The notes under the pieces: model-generated | Databases searched by the model: none | The model's input: only the letters and a program-made list of their open reading frames with translations | What the model was told of the DNA's origin: nothing | Assembly: GCF_003074055.1 (NCBI RefSeq) | Contig: NZ_CP029043.1 | Span: 2,720,501-2,784,500, forward strand | Length of the DNA: 64,000 nucleotides | From: Streptomyces nigra | GTDB lineage: Bacteria; Actinomycetota; Actinomycetes; Streptomycetales; Streptomycetaceae | Reading direction: 5' to 3' | Shown here: positions 7,993-16,402 of the stretch, piece after piece | Layout: every line of letters starts with the position of its first letter | Position numbering within the stretch: position 1 is the first letter of the stretch | Position numbers and translations under genes: made by a program

Positions 7993-9066
7993 ATGAGTGC
8001 TACTCCCCTCCGCGTGGGCCTCGTCGGCTACGGCCTGGCCGGCTCGGTCTTCCACGCCCCGCTGATCGCCACCACCGAGGGGCTCACCCTCGACACGGTG
8101 GTCACCTCGAACCCCGAGCGGCAGCGGCAGGCCCGCGCCGAGCACCCGGACGTGCGCGTCGCCGCCTCGCCGGACGAGCTGCTCGCCCGCGCCGGCGACC
8201 TCGACCTGCTCGTCGTCGCGTCCCCGAACAAGACGCACGTCCCGCTCGCCACCGCCGCCCTGAAGGCGGGCCTGCCGGTCGTCGTGGACAAGCCGCTCGC
8301 CGGCACCGCGGCCGAGGCCCGCGAGCTGGCGGCGCTGGCCGAGGAGCGCGGCCTGCTGCTCTCCGTCTTCCAGAACCGCCGCTGGGACAACGACTTCCTC
8401 ACCCTGCGCCGACTTCTCGAGGACGGCGAGCTGGGCGACGTCTGGCGCTTCGAGTCGCGCTTCGAGCGCTGGCGCCCGCAGACCAAGGGCGGCTGGCGGG
8501 AGTCCGGCGACCCCGCAGAGATCGGAGGTCTGCTCTACGACCTCGGCAGCCATGTCGTCGACCAGGCCCTCGTCCTCTTCGGCCCGGTCACCCAGGTGTA
8601 CGCCGAGGCCGACGTCCGCCGCCCCGGCGCCGAGACCGACGACGACACCTTCCTCGCCCTGACGCACGCCGGCGGCGTCCGCTCCCACCTGTACGTCTCC
8701 GCCACGACCGCCCAGCTCGGCCCCCGCTTCCGGGTGCTGGGCTCGAAGGCCGGGTACGTCAAGCACGGCCTGGACCCGCAGGAGGCGGCGCTGCGCGAGG
8801 GCCGGCGTCCCGGCGACGGCGCCGACTGGGGCACCGAGCCCGAGGAGCTGTACGGCCGGCTGGGCGCCGGCGAGTCCCCGGTCACGGGCGGCGGCAGTCC
8901 CGTACCGACCGTGCCCGGCGACTACCCCGCGTACTACGCGGCCGTCGCGGCGGCCCTGCGCGACGGCGGCCCCAACCCGGTGACCGCCCTGGAGGCGGCC
9001 GCCGCCCTGGACGTACTGGAGGCGGCGCGACGCTCCGCCCGTGACGGAGTGACGGTGACCCTGTGA
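7993..9066 (+). CDS. Gfo/Idh/MocA family NAD(P)-dependent oxidoreductase
   Basis: A protein of 357 residues. The Rossmann fold begins GLVGYGLAGSVFH (GxGxxG at about residues 12-17), and VVDKPLAG holds the conserved Lys-Pro of the active site. A C-terminal alpha/beta domain of usual length carries DLGSHVVDQA, with the catalytic-type His. The family oxidises or reduces sugars, inositols and related polyols; the substrate is not evident. The divergent ROK regulator and the shared palindrome suggest sugar-inducible expression. The downstream UPF0303 gene starts inside its stop (GTGA), so the two are translationally coupled. Confidence 0.9.
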   Translation: MSATPLRVGLVGYGLAGSVFHAPLIATTEGLTLDTVVTSNPERQRQARAEHPDVRVAASPDELLARAGDLDLLVVASPNKTHVPLATAALKAGLPVVVDKPLAGTAAEARELAALAEERGLLLSVFQNRRWDNDFLTLRRLLEDGELGDVWRFESRFERWRPQTKGGWRESGDPAEIGGLLYDLGSHVVDQALVLFGPVTQVYAEADVRRPGAETDDDTFLALTHAGGVRSHLYVSATTAQLGPRFRVLGSKAGYVKHGLDPQEAALREGRRPGDGADWGTEPEELYGRLGAGESPVTGGGSPVPTVPGDYPAYYAAVAAALRDGGPNPVTALEAAAALDVLEAARRSARDGVTVTL

Positions 9067-9569
9067 CGCACACGAGCGGACCGACCCCGAAGTTCCAGCC
9101 CGAGCTGACGCCCTCCCTGGAGGAGCTGGAGGCCCAGGAACGGCGCCTGGTCTTCCCCCGGTTCACCTATGAGGACGCCTGGGCGCTGGGCTCCCTGCTG
9201 GTGGAGCTGGCCCGGGAGCGGCAGGCCCCGGTCGCCGTCGACATCCACCGCGCCGGCCAGCAGCTCTTCCACGCCGCGCTGCCGGGCTCGACGCCCGACA
9301 ACGACGCCTGGATCGCCCGTAAGCGCCGGGTCGTGGAGCGCTACGGCGCCTCCTCGTACCTGGTGGGCGCCCGGTGCCGCGCCAAGGGGACGACGTTCGA
9401 GGACTCCTCGCGGCTGGACCCCGACGTCTACGCGGCCCACGGCGGCTCGTTCCCGATCACCGTCGAGGGCGTCGGCGTGGTCGGCGCGGTCACGGTGAGC
9501 GGACTGCCGCAGCTGGCAGACCACCGGATGGTGGTGGAGGCGCTGGAGACCTTCCTGGCGAAGCAGTAG
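9063..9569 (+). CDS. UPF0303 / HbpS-like (DUF336) protein
   Basis: A protein of 168 residues beginning at a GTG that overlaps the stop of the oxidoreductase by 4 bp. The body (VAVDIHRAGQQLFH, and a C-terminal FPITVEGVGVVGAVTVSGLP stretch) matches the UPF0303 branch of the heme-degrading-domain / HbpS-like fold. Members are small cytoplasmic proteins often encoded next to Gfo/Idh/MocA dehydrogenases; their biochemical role is not settled. No signal peptide is present. It probably assists the same catabolic step as the upstream enzyme. A bidirectional hairpin follows. Confidence 0.82.
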   Translation: MTHTSGPTPKFQPELTPSLEELEAQERRLVFPRFTYEDAWALGSLLVELARERQAPVAVDIHRAGQQLFHAALPGSTPDNDAWIARKRRVVERYGASSYLVGARCRAKGTTFEDSSRLDPDVYAAHGGSFPITVEGVGVVGAVTVSGLPQLADHRMVVEALETFLAKQ

Positions 9570-9576
9570 GAGGTGC

Positions 9577-9609
9577 GGGACCGCGTGGCGTGATCGGGCA
9601 CGCGGTCCC
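9577..9609. terminator. Bidirectional terminator after the UPF0303 gene
   Basis: Perfect 11-bp arms gggaccgcgtg (9577-9587) and cacgcggtccc (9599-9609). It separates convergent genes. Confidence 0.85.
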
Positions 9610-9615
9610 GGCCCC

Positions 9616-10473
9616 TCACGCCTGCTCGAACTCCTGCCGCTGCCGGCCCAGCCCCTCGATCTCCAGCTCCACCACGTCCCCGGCCCGCAGATACGGCTTC
9701 GGCTCGGGCCGCCCCAGCGCGACGCCCGCCGGGGTCCCCGTGTTGATGACGTCCCCGGGGTACAGGGTCATGAAGTGGCTGACGTACCGCACGACCTCCC
9801 CCACCGGGAAGATCTGCTCGGCGGTCGTGCCGTCCTGCTTCAGCTCGCCGTTGACCCACAGCCGCAGCGCCAGGTCCTGCGGGTCGGGCACCTCGTCGGC
9901 GGTCACCAGCCACGGCCCGAGCGGGTTGAACGTCTCGCAGTTCTTGCCCTTGTCCCAGGTGCCGCCCCGCTCGATCTGGAACTCCCGTTCGGACACGTCG
10001 TGCGCCACCGCGTACCCGGCGACATGCGCGAGCCCCTCCTCGGCGGACTCCAGATAGCGGGCCGTACGGCCGATGACGACCGCCAGCTCCACCTCCCAGT
10101 CCGTCTTGGCCGACCCGCGCGGCACCAGCACGGTGTCGTCGGGGCCGACGACCGTGTCCGGCGCCTTGAAGAAGACGACCGGCTCGGACGGCGGCTCGGC
10201 GCCGGTCTCGCGGGCGTGGTCGTGGTAGTTGAGGCCGATGCACACGATCTTGCCGATCCGCGCGAGCGGCGGCCCGATCCGCAGCCCCTCCGGGTCCAGC
10301 GCGGGCAGCTCGCCCGTGCCGGCGGCGGCGCGGACGCGGCCGAGCGCCGCGGGGTCGGCGAGCAGCGGTCCGTCGATGTCCGGGACGAGGCCCGACAGGT
10401 CCCGCAGGATCCCCTCGGCGTCGAGCAGCGCGGGCCGCTCCGATCCGGCCGTACCGACGCGCAGCAGCTTCAT
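9616..10473 (-). CDS. Fumarylacetoacetate hydrolase (FAH) family protein
   Basis: A protein of 285 residues. The FAH fold is shown by IVCIGLNYHDHA, PVVFFKAPDTVVGP, DWEVELAVVIG (metal-ligand acidic residues), KNCETFNPLGPW and DVINTGTPAGVALG. Length and motifs fit the 2-hydroxyhepta-diene-dioate isomerase / diketo-deoxy-fuconate or ureidoglycolate-lyase-like branch, which cleaves C-C bonds in small 2-oxo acids using Mg or Mn. The exact substrate cannot be decided. The ATG at 10473 (MKLLRV) is the family start; the frame is open 24 codons further upstream without a better site. The gene is probably cytoplasmic and monocistronic. Confidence 0.88.
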   Translation of the reverse strand: MKLLRVGTAGSERPALLDAEGILRDLSGLVPDIDGPLLADPAALGRVRAAAGTGELPALDPEGLRIGPPLARIGKIVCIGLNYHDHARETGAEPPSEPVVFFKAPDTVVGPDDTVLVPRGSAKTDWEVELAVVIGRTARYLESAEEGLAHVAGYAVAHDVSEREFQIERGGTWDKGKNCETFNPLGPWLVTADEVPDPQDLALRLWVNGELKQDGTTAEQIFPVGEVVRYVSHFMTLYPGDVINTGTPAGVALGRPEPKPYLRAGDVVELEIEGLGRQRQEFEQA

Positions 10474-10609
10474 GGTCACAATCTCCCTCGATCGTGGGGC
10501 GCCCTCCGACGGGTGCAGCCATCGGAGGACTGGTCGATCCTCCAAGCTGCACAGCCAGTCCGCAAGACCCGGTTCACGTACTGGACCAAGGCCTCGGAGT
10601 CATCGGTGG

Positions 10610-10633
10610 CCATCGGGGCATCGGGTCATCGGG
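10610..10633. repeat. Three 8-bp tandem copies of the yidC stop region
   Basis: Units ccatcggg (10610), gcatcggg (10618) and tcatcggg (10626) precede the gene's own tcatcgg at 10634, which includes the stop codon. This is a small version of the 3'-end duplications seen at 3917, 5872 and 39591. Confidence 0.65.
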
Positions 10634-11356
10634 TCATCGGTAGAGGGCGGCGCGCTCGATGGCGCTCCAGGTGGTGCTGGTCACCACGTAGAGGGCGGCG
10701 GCCAGCGGCACCACGGCGACGGTGAAGAGGGTGAGGAAGGACATGAACGGCATGACCTTCGTCATCGCGCCCATCGCCCCCATGCCGGGCACGGCCTGCC
10801 CGTCGGCCACGGGCGCCACCGGGTTGGCGGCCATCATCCGCTTCGTACGCCGGTAGTTGAAGACGGCGACCACGGCGACCAGCAGGAACAGCGCGAGGTA
10901 GACCAGCCCGGCCGGGCCGAGGGCCCCACCGGCGCCGAGCGCGTCGGCCCAGCGGTCGCCGAGGGGCGCGGCGAACAGCGCGTGGGACAGCAGCTCGTTG
11001 GCGTGACCGCCGATCGTGGTGTTGGAGAAGAGGTGGTAGAGGAGGAAGAAGGCGGGCAGCTGGAACAGGCCCGGCAGACAGCCGGCCAGCGGGGACACCT
11101 TCTCCTTGGTGTGCAGTTCGACGATGGCCCGTTGGAGCCGCTCGGGGTTCTTCCCGTGCCGCTTGCGCAGCTCGGCGATCTTCGGCTGGAGCTCGGTGCG
11201 CGCCTTCTGCCCGCGCGCGGCGGCCCGGGACAGGGGGTGCACGAGCAGTCGTACGAGCGCGGTGAACAGGACGATCGCGGCGGCGGCCGCGGTGGCACCG
11301 AACAGCGGGGTGAGCAGATCGGCGAGCCGCTGAACGAGGTCGGCGAAAACGGACAT
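10634..11356 (-). CDS. yidC: YidC/Oxa1 family membrane protein insertase (secondary copy)
   Basis: A short YidC of 240 residues, typical of a second actinobacterial paralogue rather than the main oriC-linked one. The cytoplasmic coiled segment (ELQPKIAELRKRHGKNPERLQRAIVEL) lies after TM1, followed by the SPLAGCLPGLFQLPAFFLLYHL motif and three further TM segments. The conserved hydrophilic-groove Arg is in ALVRLLVHPLSRAA. Insertases of this family place membrane proteins into the bilayer with or without SecYEG. MSVFAD at 11356 is chosen as start because TM1 follows directly; the longer open frame has no conserved features. A small two-helix protein lies upstream on the same strand. Confidence 0.88.
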   Translation of the reverse strand: MSVFADLVQRLADLLTPLFGATAAAAAIVLFTALVRLLVHPLSRAAARGQKARTELQPKIAELRKRHGKNPERLQRAIVELHTKEKVSPLAGCLPGLFQLPAFFLLYHLFSNTTIGGHANELLSHALFAAPLGDRWADALGAGGALGPAGLVYLALFLLVAVVAVFNYRRTKRMMAANPVAPVADGQAVPGMGAMGAMTKVMPFMSFLTLFTVAVVPLAAALYVVTSTTWSAIERAALYR

Positions 11357-11475
11357 GGGTGAGCCCTCCGTGGGTCTCGTCGTGCCGGAGTGGGGCGGAT
11401 GCCGGTGAACGGCATGGCGGCATGACGACCCGCGTCGGGTCACACGGTCAGGACGGACGGTCGGGAGTGCGTGCC

Positions 11476-11787
11476 CTACGCGGTGGTCGCCGGGAGGGCG
11501 TGCCCGGGCGCGCGGGGCCGTGGCCGGCCGGAGGCGTCGGGGTCGCGTTGGGGCAGGAAGGCCGTACGGCGGGCCCGGTCACGGATGGCCGTCCGTACGC
11601 GTGTGGGCGGTACGGCGGGCGCGGCGCGCGAGGCGAGCAGCGAACAGGCGGCGAACGCGGAGCTCGCGGCGGCGGTGGCGGCGAGCGCGACGGTCGCGGA
11701 GAGGCTGCCCGTGTCGAGCAGCGTGATCTCCAGGAAGAGGACGACCAGGAGGGCGGCGGGGCGCAGGCGCGCGGCGATGCGGATCAT
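11476..11787 (-). CDS. Small membrane protein (DUF6412-like) upstream of yidC
   Basis: A protein of 103 residues. The N-terminal half has two hydrophobic helices (about residues 10-25 and 30-55, separated by EITLLDTGS) and a basic, Pro/Arg-rich C-terminal half. It resembles the small Streptomyces membrane proteins encoded next to short YidC paralogues (DUF6412 as I recall), hence the tentative label. It shares strand with yidC, 119 bp upstream of it. A TATAAC-like -10 (minus strand, 11842-11837) next to a tandem GAAC run may be its promoter. Function unknown. Confidence 0.65.
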   Translation of the reverse strand: MIRIAARLRPAALLVVLFLEITLLDTGSLSATVALAATAAASSAFAACSLLASRAAPAVPPTRVRTAIRDRARRTAFLPQRDPDASGRPRPRAPGHALPATTA

Positions 11788-11891
11788 CGGCTGCCCCCCT
11801 CTGGTGCTGCTGGCGCTTGCTCGCGTTCGTTCGTTCGTTATACAGGACGTCCGACGGGAGGGGTTCGTTCCGCCCAGCCTGGGGACGGCCG

Positions 11892-12419
11892 TCAGGCGGG
11901 CTCGAGTTCGAGGGGTTCCAGCAGCCGCTTGGGCCGCAGCAGGGCCCGGCTGACCGGATCCGCCGGCTCCGGGTCGAGCCCGGGTCCCGGCAGCATCTCG
12001 ACGTCGGCGGCGGGTACGACGATCCCGCAGGCGGGGCATTCGCCGTACGCCCCGAGCCCGGTCCCGCAGGGGGCGTGCCGGAAGACGCGCAGCGGCCGGT
12101 CGCCGAAGTGCTCGCGGCCCCACATGCCGAGCGCCCGCAGGGTCGGCCACAGGGCGACACCGCGGTCGGTGAGGACGTACTCGTCGCGCGGCGGGGACTC
12201 CTGGTAGCGGCGTTTGGCGAGGACGCCCTCCGTGGTGAGCGTCTGGAGGCGGGCGGCCAGGACGGCGCGCGGGATGCCGAGGTGGACGAGGAAGTCGTTG
12301 TAGCGCCGGACGCCGTAGAGCGCGTCGCGGACGACGAGGAGCGTCCACCGCTCGCCGACGACCTCCAGCGCGCGGGCGATCGAGCAGTCCTGCGTCGCGT
12401 AGTCCTTGCCCAGTGCCAT
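11892..12419 (-). CDS. HxlR-family winged-helix transcriptional regulator
   Basis: A protein of 175 residues starting MALGKDYATQDC. The Cys at residue 12, before the first helix, is typical of HxlR regulators, several of which are redox or aldehyde sensors. The winged HTH (about residues 15-105) shows IARALEVVGERWTLLVVRDAL and VLAARLQTLTTEGVL. A C-terminal extension (residues ~115-175) has a CGTG...CPAC pair that may bind metal. It is divergent from an MFS exporter, with two matching palindromes in or near the intergenic region, so it probably represses the exporter and itself. Confidence 0.88.
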   Translation of the reverse strand: MALGKDYATQDCSIARALEVVGERWTLLVVRDALYGVRRYNDFLVHLGIPRAVLAARLQTLTTEGVLAKRRYQESPPRDEYVLTDRGVALWPTLRALGMWGREHFGDRPLRVFRHAPCGTGLGAYGECPACGIVVPAADVEMLPGPGLDPEPADPVSRALLRPKRLLEPLELEPA

Positions 12420-12450
12420 GACGTCCACTGTACAGCTTTCCACCTCCTTG

Positions 12451-12506
12451 GTTCGGTGAACAGACCGACGATGCTACGGTGTGACGCATGCCCAAGTTCA
12501 CTGAAC
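12451..12506. promoter_or_regulatory. Paired GTTCNNNGAAC palindromes, candidate HxlR operators
   Basis: gttcggtgaac lies at 12451-12461 and gttcactgaac at 12496-12506, with centres 45 bp apart. The first is in the divergent intergenic region; the second overlaps codons 3-7 of the MFS gene. Shared half-sites and spacing of about four helical turns suggest one regulator binds both. Confidence 0.6.
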
Positions 12507-13909
12507 GAACCGACGTCGCCGCGGCCCCCGGGCCGACCGCCGTCGCGACCTCGCCGCCCGCCGAGGAGGCCTCGCCCCGCTCGGGCCGGGCCACCCTCGC
12601 GCTGACCAGCGCCGCCACCGCCGTGGCCCTGATGACGTACACGGCCCCGATGGTCACGCTCCCCGAGACCGCCGCCGATCTGCACACCCCGCTCTCCGCC
12701 CAGGCGTGGCTCCTGAACGGCACCCCGCTGGGCCTCGCCGCCGTCCTCCTGGTGGCGGGCAGCCTCGCCGACGACTACGGGCGGCGCCGGATCTTCGTCG
12801 CGGGCACCCTGGCGCTGGGCGTCACCACCGCGCTGGGCGCGCTGACCAGCTCGACCTGGCTGTTCACGCTGGCCCGGGTCGCGCAGGGCGGCGCGAGCGC
12901 GGCCCTTCTCGCCAGCAGCCTCGGCCTGATCGTGCACGCCTTCCCGAGCCCGCGCGGCCGGCTGCACGCCACCGGCGTATGGGGCGCGTTCGTCAGCGGC
13001 GGCATCGCCGTGGGCCCCCTCGTCGCCGGGGCGATGCCCGACTGGCGGGTCACCTACGCCGTCCTGGGCGCGGCCGCGCTCGTCGTGGCCGGCCTGTCCC
13101 GTCGCGCCCTCACCGAGTCCCGCGCCCCGCGCGGCGGCCGCCCCGACCTGGCCGGCGCCGTCACCTTCGGCCTGGCGCTGGTCTCCCTGGTCGCGGCGCT
13201 GACCCTGGGTCGCGACGGCTGGCTGCGCGCCCCCGTCGCGCTGCTCCTCCTCGCGACGGTGCTCCTCCTCGGCCTGTTCGCCGTCGTGGAGCGGCGCACG
13301 GCGACCCCGATGATCGACCTGGGCCTGCTCCGCCGCCCCGGCTTCCTGGCCTCCTCCACCGGCGGACTGTTCACCGGCTTCGCGGTGATCGGCCTGTTCA
13401 GCCTTCTGCCGACGCTGCTCCAGCAGACGCTCGGCCTGTCCGCGATGGACACGGCCTGGCTGTTCCTGCTGTGGTCCGGCCTGTCCTTCGCCGTGGCCCT
13501 GCAGGCCCGCAGACTGGCGGGCCGGATGGCACCGCGCCTCCAGCTCGCCCTCGGCTTCGCGCTGCACGCGGCCGGCGCCCTGGCCCTGCTGGGCGCGCTC
13601 GGCTCCGGCACCTGGACCCGGCTGCTGCCCGGCCTGATCGTCGCCGGGGTGGGCAGCGGTCTGCTGAACGCCGCGCTGCCCCTGCTCTCCGTGGAGTCGG
13701 TGCCGCCTCAGCGGGCCGCGATGGGCTCGGGCGCCCAGCAGACCTTCCGGTACATCGGCTCGTGCGCCGGTGTGGCCCTGACCATCGCCGTCGTCACCTC
13801 GACGAAGGGCGGCCTGGCCCACGGCGGCGACATCGCCCTGGTCGTCTCGGCGGTCCTGGCCCTGGTCGCGGCGGCGGCCGTGGCGGCCCTCCGGGAGCGG
13901 ACGGCCTGA
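12488..13909 (+). CDS. MFS transporter (DHA2-type drug exporter)
   Basis: A protein of 473 residues with 12-14 predicted membrane helices after a ~40-residue Pro/Ala-rich cytoplasmic lead. The signature GSLADDYGRRRIFVAG (motif A) and the WLLNGTPLGLAAVLL stretch at TM2 fit the EmrB/QacA-like proton-driven exporters. No substrate can be assigned. The gene is divergent from the HxlR regulator, which probably controls it. Its 3' end overlaps, on the opposite strand, the remnant of a frameshifted sortase. Confidence 0.9.
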   Translation: MPKFTERTDVAAAPGPTAVATSPPAEEASPRSGRATLALTSAATAVALMTYTAPMVTLPETAADLHTPLSAQAWLLNGTPLGLAAVLLVAGSLADDYGRRRIFVAGTLALGVTTALGALTSSTWLFTLARVAQGGASAALLASSLGLIVHAFPSPRGRLHATGVWGAFVSGGIAVGPLVAGAMPDWRVTYAVLGAAALVVAGLSRRALTESRAPRGGRPDLAGAVTFGLALVSLVAALTLGRDGWLRAPVALLLLATVLLLGLFAVVERRTATPMIDLGLLRRPGFLASSTGGLFTGFAVIGLFSLLPTLLQQTLGLSAMDTAWLFLLWSGLSFAVALQARRLAGRMAPRLQLALGFALHAAGALALLGALGSGTWTRLLPGLIVAGVGSGLLNAALPLLSVESVPPQRAAMGSGAQQTFRYIGSCAGVALTIAVVTSTKGGLAHGGDIALVVSAVLALVAAAAVAALRERTA

Positions 13910-14725
13910 CCGCCCCGCGGGTCAGCGCCCCCCGGACGGAGACGAGCTTCGCCCACACCACCAGGCGGTACGTCGACGTGAACTGCGGGGTGCAGGTGGT
14001 GAGGGTGAGGTAGTGCCCCGGCGTCGTATAGCCGTACCCGGGCACGACGCCGGAACGTGGGACGGGCGCGAGGACACCGCCGTCCCCGGGCGTGGTCCGC
14101 GGCAGCACCCGGTCCACGGCGTACGTGTGGACGGCCGCCCGCGTCTCGATCCGCACCACGTCCCCGGCCCCGAGCCGGTCGAGACGCCGGAACGGCTCCC
14201 CATGCGTGTTCCGATGCCCGGCGAGCCCGACGTTCCCGGCCTCCCCCGGCTGCTGGGTGCGCGGATAGTGCCCGACCCACCCCTGATCGAGCGCCCCACG
14301 CCGGGCGACGCCTTCGGCGACGGGGACGCGGAGATGGAGACGGGGGATGGAGAGGACGGCGTGGGGGCGGGTGCGGGTGGCCTTGGTGGAGGGGGTGCGG
14401 GGGTCGGCGGGGGCCGACGGGACGGTCGTACGGGAACCGTCGCTCGCGGCGGTAGGGCCACGCGTATGTGGCCCGTCTCTTTGATCCCCGCCGTCTCTTT
14501 GATCCCCGCCGTCTTTTTGATCCCCCAGTCCCGCTCGAGGGCGCGCACCTCGCGCTCCGCGCTCGCCCGGGCCTCGCGGTTCGTCCACCACACCTGGTGC
14601 ACGACCAGGAGCGCGAGCACGGCGCCCACGGTGACGAGGACCTCCCCCGCGCTCCACACCACCCGCCGCGCCACGGCACGCCGCCGCAGCCGGCCGTGCC
14701 GCACGACGCGCACCCGCTCCGCCAT
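13794..14725 (-). pseudogene. Class E sortase disrupted by a frameshift in the Pro-rich linker
   Basis: The N-terminus MAERVRVVRHG with a membrane segment (VLVTVGAVLALLVVHQVWW) and the spacer ending GHIRVALPP are read in one frame from 14725. The catalytic domain is read in another frame: VLSIPRLHLRVPVAEGV, VGLAGHRNTHGEPF (catalytic His), LTLTTCTPQF (catalytic Cys) and YRLVVWAKL. The switch must occur between about 14460 and 14370, in a linker rich in C runs; relative to an intact gene the sequence lacks 1 nt (or has 2 extra). In the catalytic frame the next stop is at 13794, inside the convergent MFS gene; in the N-terminal frame a stop lies at 13922, so the true 3' end is uncertain. The cause could be mutation, slippage-based phase variation or sequencing error in the homopolymers. 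Confidence 0.75.
14475..14528. repeat. Three in-frame 18-bp repeats in the sortase stalk
   Basis: Units at 14475-14492 and 14493-14510 are identical, and 14511-14528 has 4 differences. They encode the hexapeptide series GIKETA / GIKETA-like / GIKKTA-like between the membrane segment and the Pro-rich linker. The 18-bp length preserves frame, so they do not cause the frameshift. Confidence 0.8.
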
Positions 14726-14856
14726 CACAGCCGCCCCCTCCGCCGAAGCCGCCCGCACGATAGGGCCGACGGCGCGCGGTTCCCAGCCCCTTCGGGACCC
14801 TTTTCCTCCCCCCTCCGTCCTCTCCACGGACATCCACGCGCAGTACGGTGTCCCCC

Positions 14857-15879
14857 ATGCGCCCCGACACGCCTGCCGAAAACGTCGACCACACCGCCGA
14901 GGCGGCACGCCTGGAGCGAACCGCCGGTATCTACCCCGAGGACGCCGAGGCCCTGCTCCTGCGCGCCGCGGCCCACTTGGAACTGTCCGGCGACCGCCCC
15001 GCCGCGACCGCCCTCTACGACCGCCTGCTCGCGTCGTCGGCTCCCTTGGAGAACCCCCATCTGGTACGGGCCCTCAAGGCGTCCAACCTCTGGGAGTACG
15101 GCCACGAGGCCGAGGCCAGGGCGATCATCGACGGCGTCCGCGCGTCCGCGCCGCGGGACCCGGCCCCCTGGGTGATCGTCGCGGAGTCGCTGGAGGCGCA
15201 CGACGAACTGGAGCAGGCGCAGGAGACGTTCACGGAGGCGGCCCGCCTGCTGCTGAGGGACGTCGAGGAACCGCCGTACGCGACGCATCCGCTGCTGTTC
15301 GGGCGCCACCGGGTCCGCCGCATGCTGGGCCTGGCCCACGACGAGTGGGACGCGCTGGCGGACACCCTGCACTCGATGCCGGTGTCCCTGGACGAGCTGC
15401 ACGACCCCAAGCGGGTCTGGTCCCTGGGCTCGGACAACCCGGCGGAGCTGGAGGCGGAGATCTCCCGCCTGCGCGCCGAGCTCGGCGCCTACCGGGAGGC
15501 CCTGTCGCGCCCGTTCCCCGTGGCGATGCTGCGCTGGCCGGCGGACGAGCTGACGGAACTGCTGACGGCGTACCCGTCACTGTCCGCCGAGTACCCCTCG
15601 CACGACGAGCACCTGGCGACGATAGAGACGTCCCTGCGCGAACTGTCCGCCTCCGGCACCCCGAACCTGGGCATCGTCACCGGCACGGTCCCTTCCTACG
15701 AGGCCTTCGCCGCCTCCGAACTCTCCTCCCCGGACGACCCGACCCTCCTCCCCCAGTACGCGACCACCCTGGCCGCCCGAGGCCGAGCCATCGCCTGGCC
15801 CCCGCAGCGGGGGGCGGCTTGCTGGTGCGGGTCGGGGCGGGTGTATGGGGAGTGCCATGGGACGGACACGACGGGCTGA
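14857..15879 (+). CDS. TPR-like protein with C-terminal SEC-C zinc motif
   Basis: A protein of 340 residues. The N-terminal half is helical with tetratricopeptide-like repeats (DAEALLLRAAAHLELSGD, HEAEARAIIDGVRA, DELEQAQETFTEAARLLL). The last ~15 residues hold the SEC-C zinc-binding motif CWCGSGRVYGECHG, as in the SecA tail, which mediates protein contacts. The ATG at 14857 is preferred to a GTG three codons earlier. It is cytoplasmic, of unknown specific role, and common in streptomycetes. It marks the left edge of the conserved chromosome before the accessory island. Confidence 0.82.
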   Translation: MRPDTPAENVDHTAEAARLERTAGIYPEDAEALLLRAAAHLELSGDRPAATALYDRLLASSAPLENPHLVRALKASNLWEYGHEAEARAIIDGVRASAPRDPAPWVIVAESLEAHDELEQAQETFTEAARLLLRDVEEPPYATHPLLFGRHRVRRMLGLAHDEWDALADTLHSMPVSLDELHDPKRVWSLGSDNPAELEAEISRLRAELGAYREALSRPFPVAMLRWPADELTELLTAYPSLSAEYPSHDEHLATIETSLRELSASGTPNLGIVTGTVPSYEAFAASELSSPDDPTLLPQYATTLAARGRAIAWPPQRGAACWCGSGRVYGECHGTDTTG

Positions 15880-16000
15880 CGCCGGCCCGGATCCGCGTGC
15901 GGGGCGGCCGTCCGAGGAAGGCGGCCCCACACCCCCGGCGCGCCGGCAGAATGCTGTTGTGTCCGGTGCCATCCCCTCCTCCCCCGCCGTGTCGGCTCGG

Positions 16001-16402
16001 ATGAGCAGACAGAGCAGCAAGGACACGGCCGCCGAGTTGGCGGTACGGCGCCTCCTGCACGCGGCGGGACTGCGCTATCGCGTGGAGTACCCGGTGCCGG
16101 GGATGGCGCGTCGACGTATCGACATCGCGTTCACCTCGGTCAAGGTCGCCGTCCTGATCGACGGCTGCTTCTGGCACGGCTGCCCGGTGCACGCGACACA
16201 GCCCAAGTCGAACGCCGAGTGGTGGCGGCAGAAGCTCGACCGCAACATGGCGCGTGACGCGGAGACCACCGCGCATCTCACGGCAGCCGGCTGGGAGGTG
16301 CTCCGGTTCTGGGAGCACGAGTCCCCGGAGGACGTGGTGGTGGCTGTGGCGGCGACCGTGGAGCGTCGCCGTGCCGAACCGATCCGGGGGAGACATCGAT
16401 GA
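16001..16402 (+). CDS. vsr: Very short patch repair endonuclease (Vsr)
   Basis: A protein of 133 residues. The Vsr fold is shown by RRIDIAF (catalytic Asp41, equivalent to E. coli Asp51) and DGCFWHGCPVH (Phe57/Trp58 mismatch-intercalating pair, zinc/catalytic His and Cys). A C-terminal LRFWEHE strand completes the fold. Vsr nicks 5' of T in T:G mismatches arising from deamination of 5-methylcytosine. The ATG at 16001 gives the standard start; the open frame upstream lacks conserved residues. The stop overlaps the start of the next methylase-like gene (ATGA), so the three genes vsr-MTase-MTase form one coupled operon at the left edge of the island. Confidence 0.93.
   Translation: MSRQSSKDTAAELAVRRLLHAAGLRYRVEYPVPGMARRRIDIAFTSVKVAVLIDGCFWHGCPVHATQPKSNAEWWRQKLDRNMARDAETTAHLTAAGWEVLRFWEHESPEDVVVAVAATVERRRAEPIRGRHR

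Noticed and set aside
4873..9066. Very long plus-strand frame (1397 codons) through the array and antisense to the LARTG and ROK genes
   Set aside because: Only its last 357 codons (from 7993) are a real gene; the rest is GC-driven openness with no domain.
15880..16000. Attachment site at the left island edge
   Set aside because: No direct repeat of this region was recognised near 35547-35728, and there is no tRNA or integrase at either edge.
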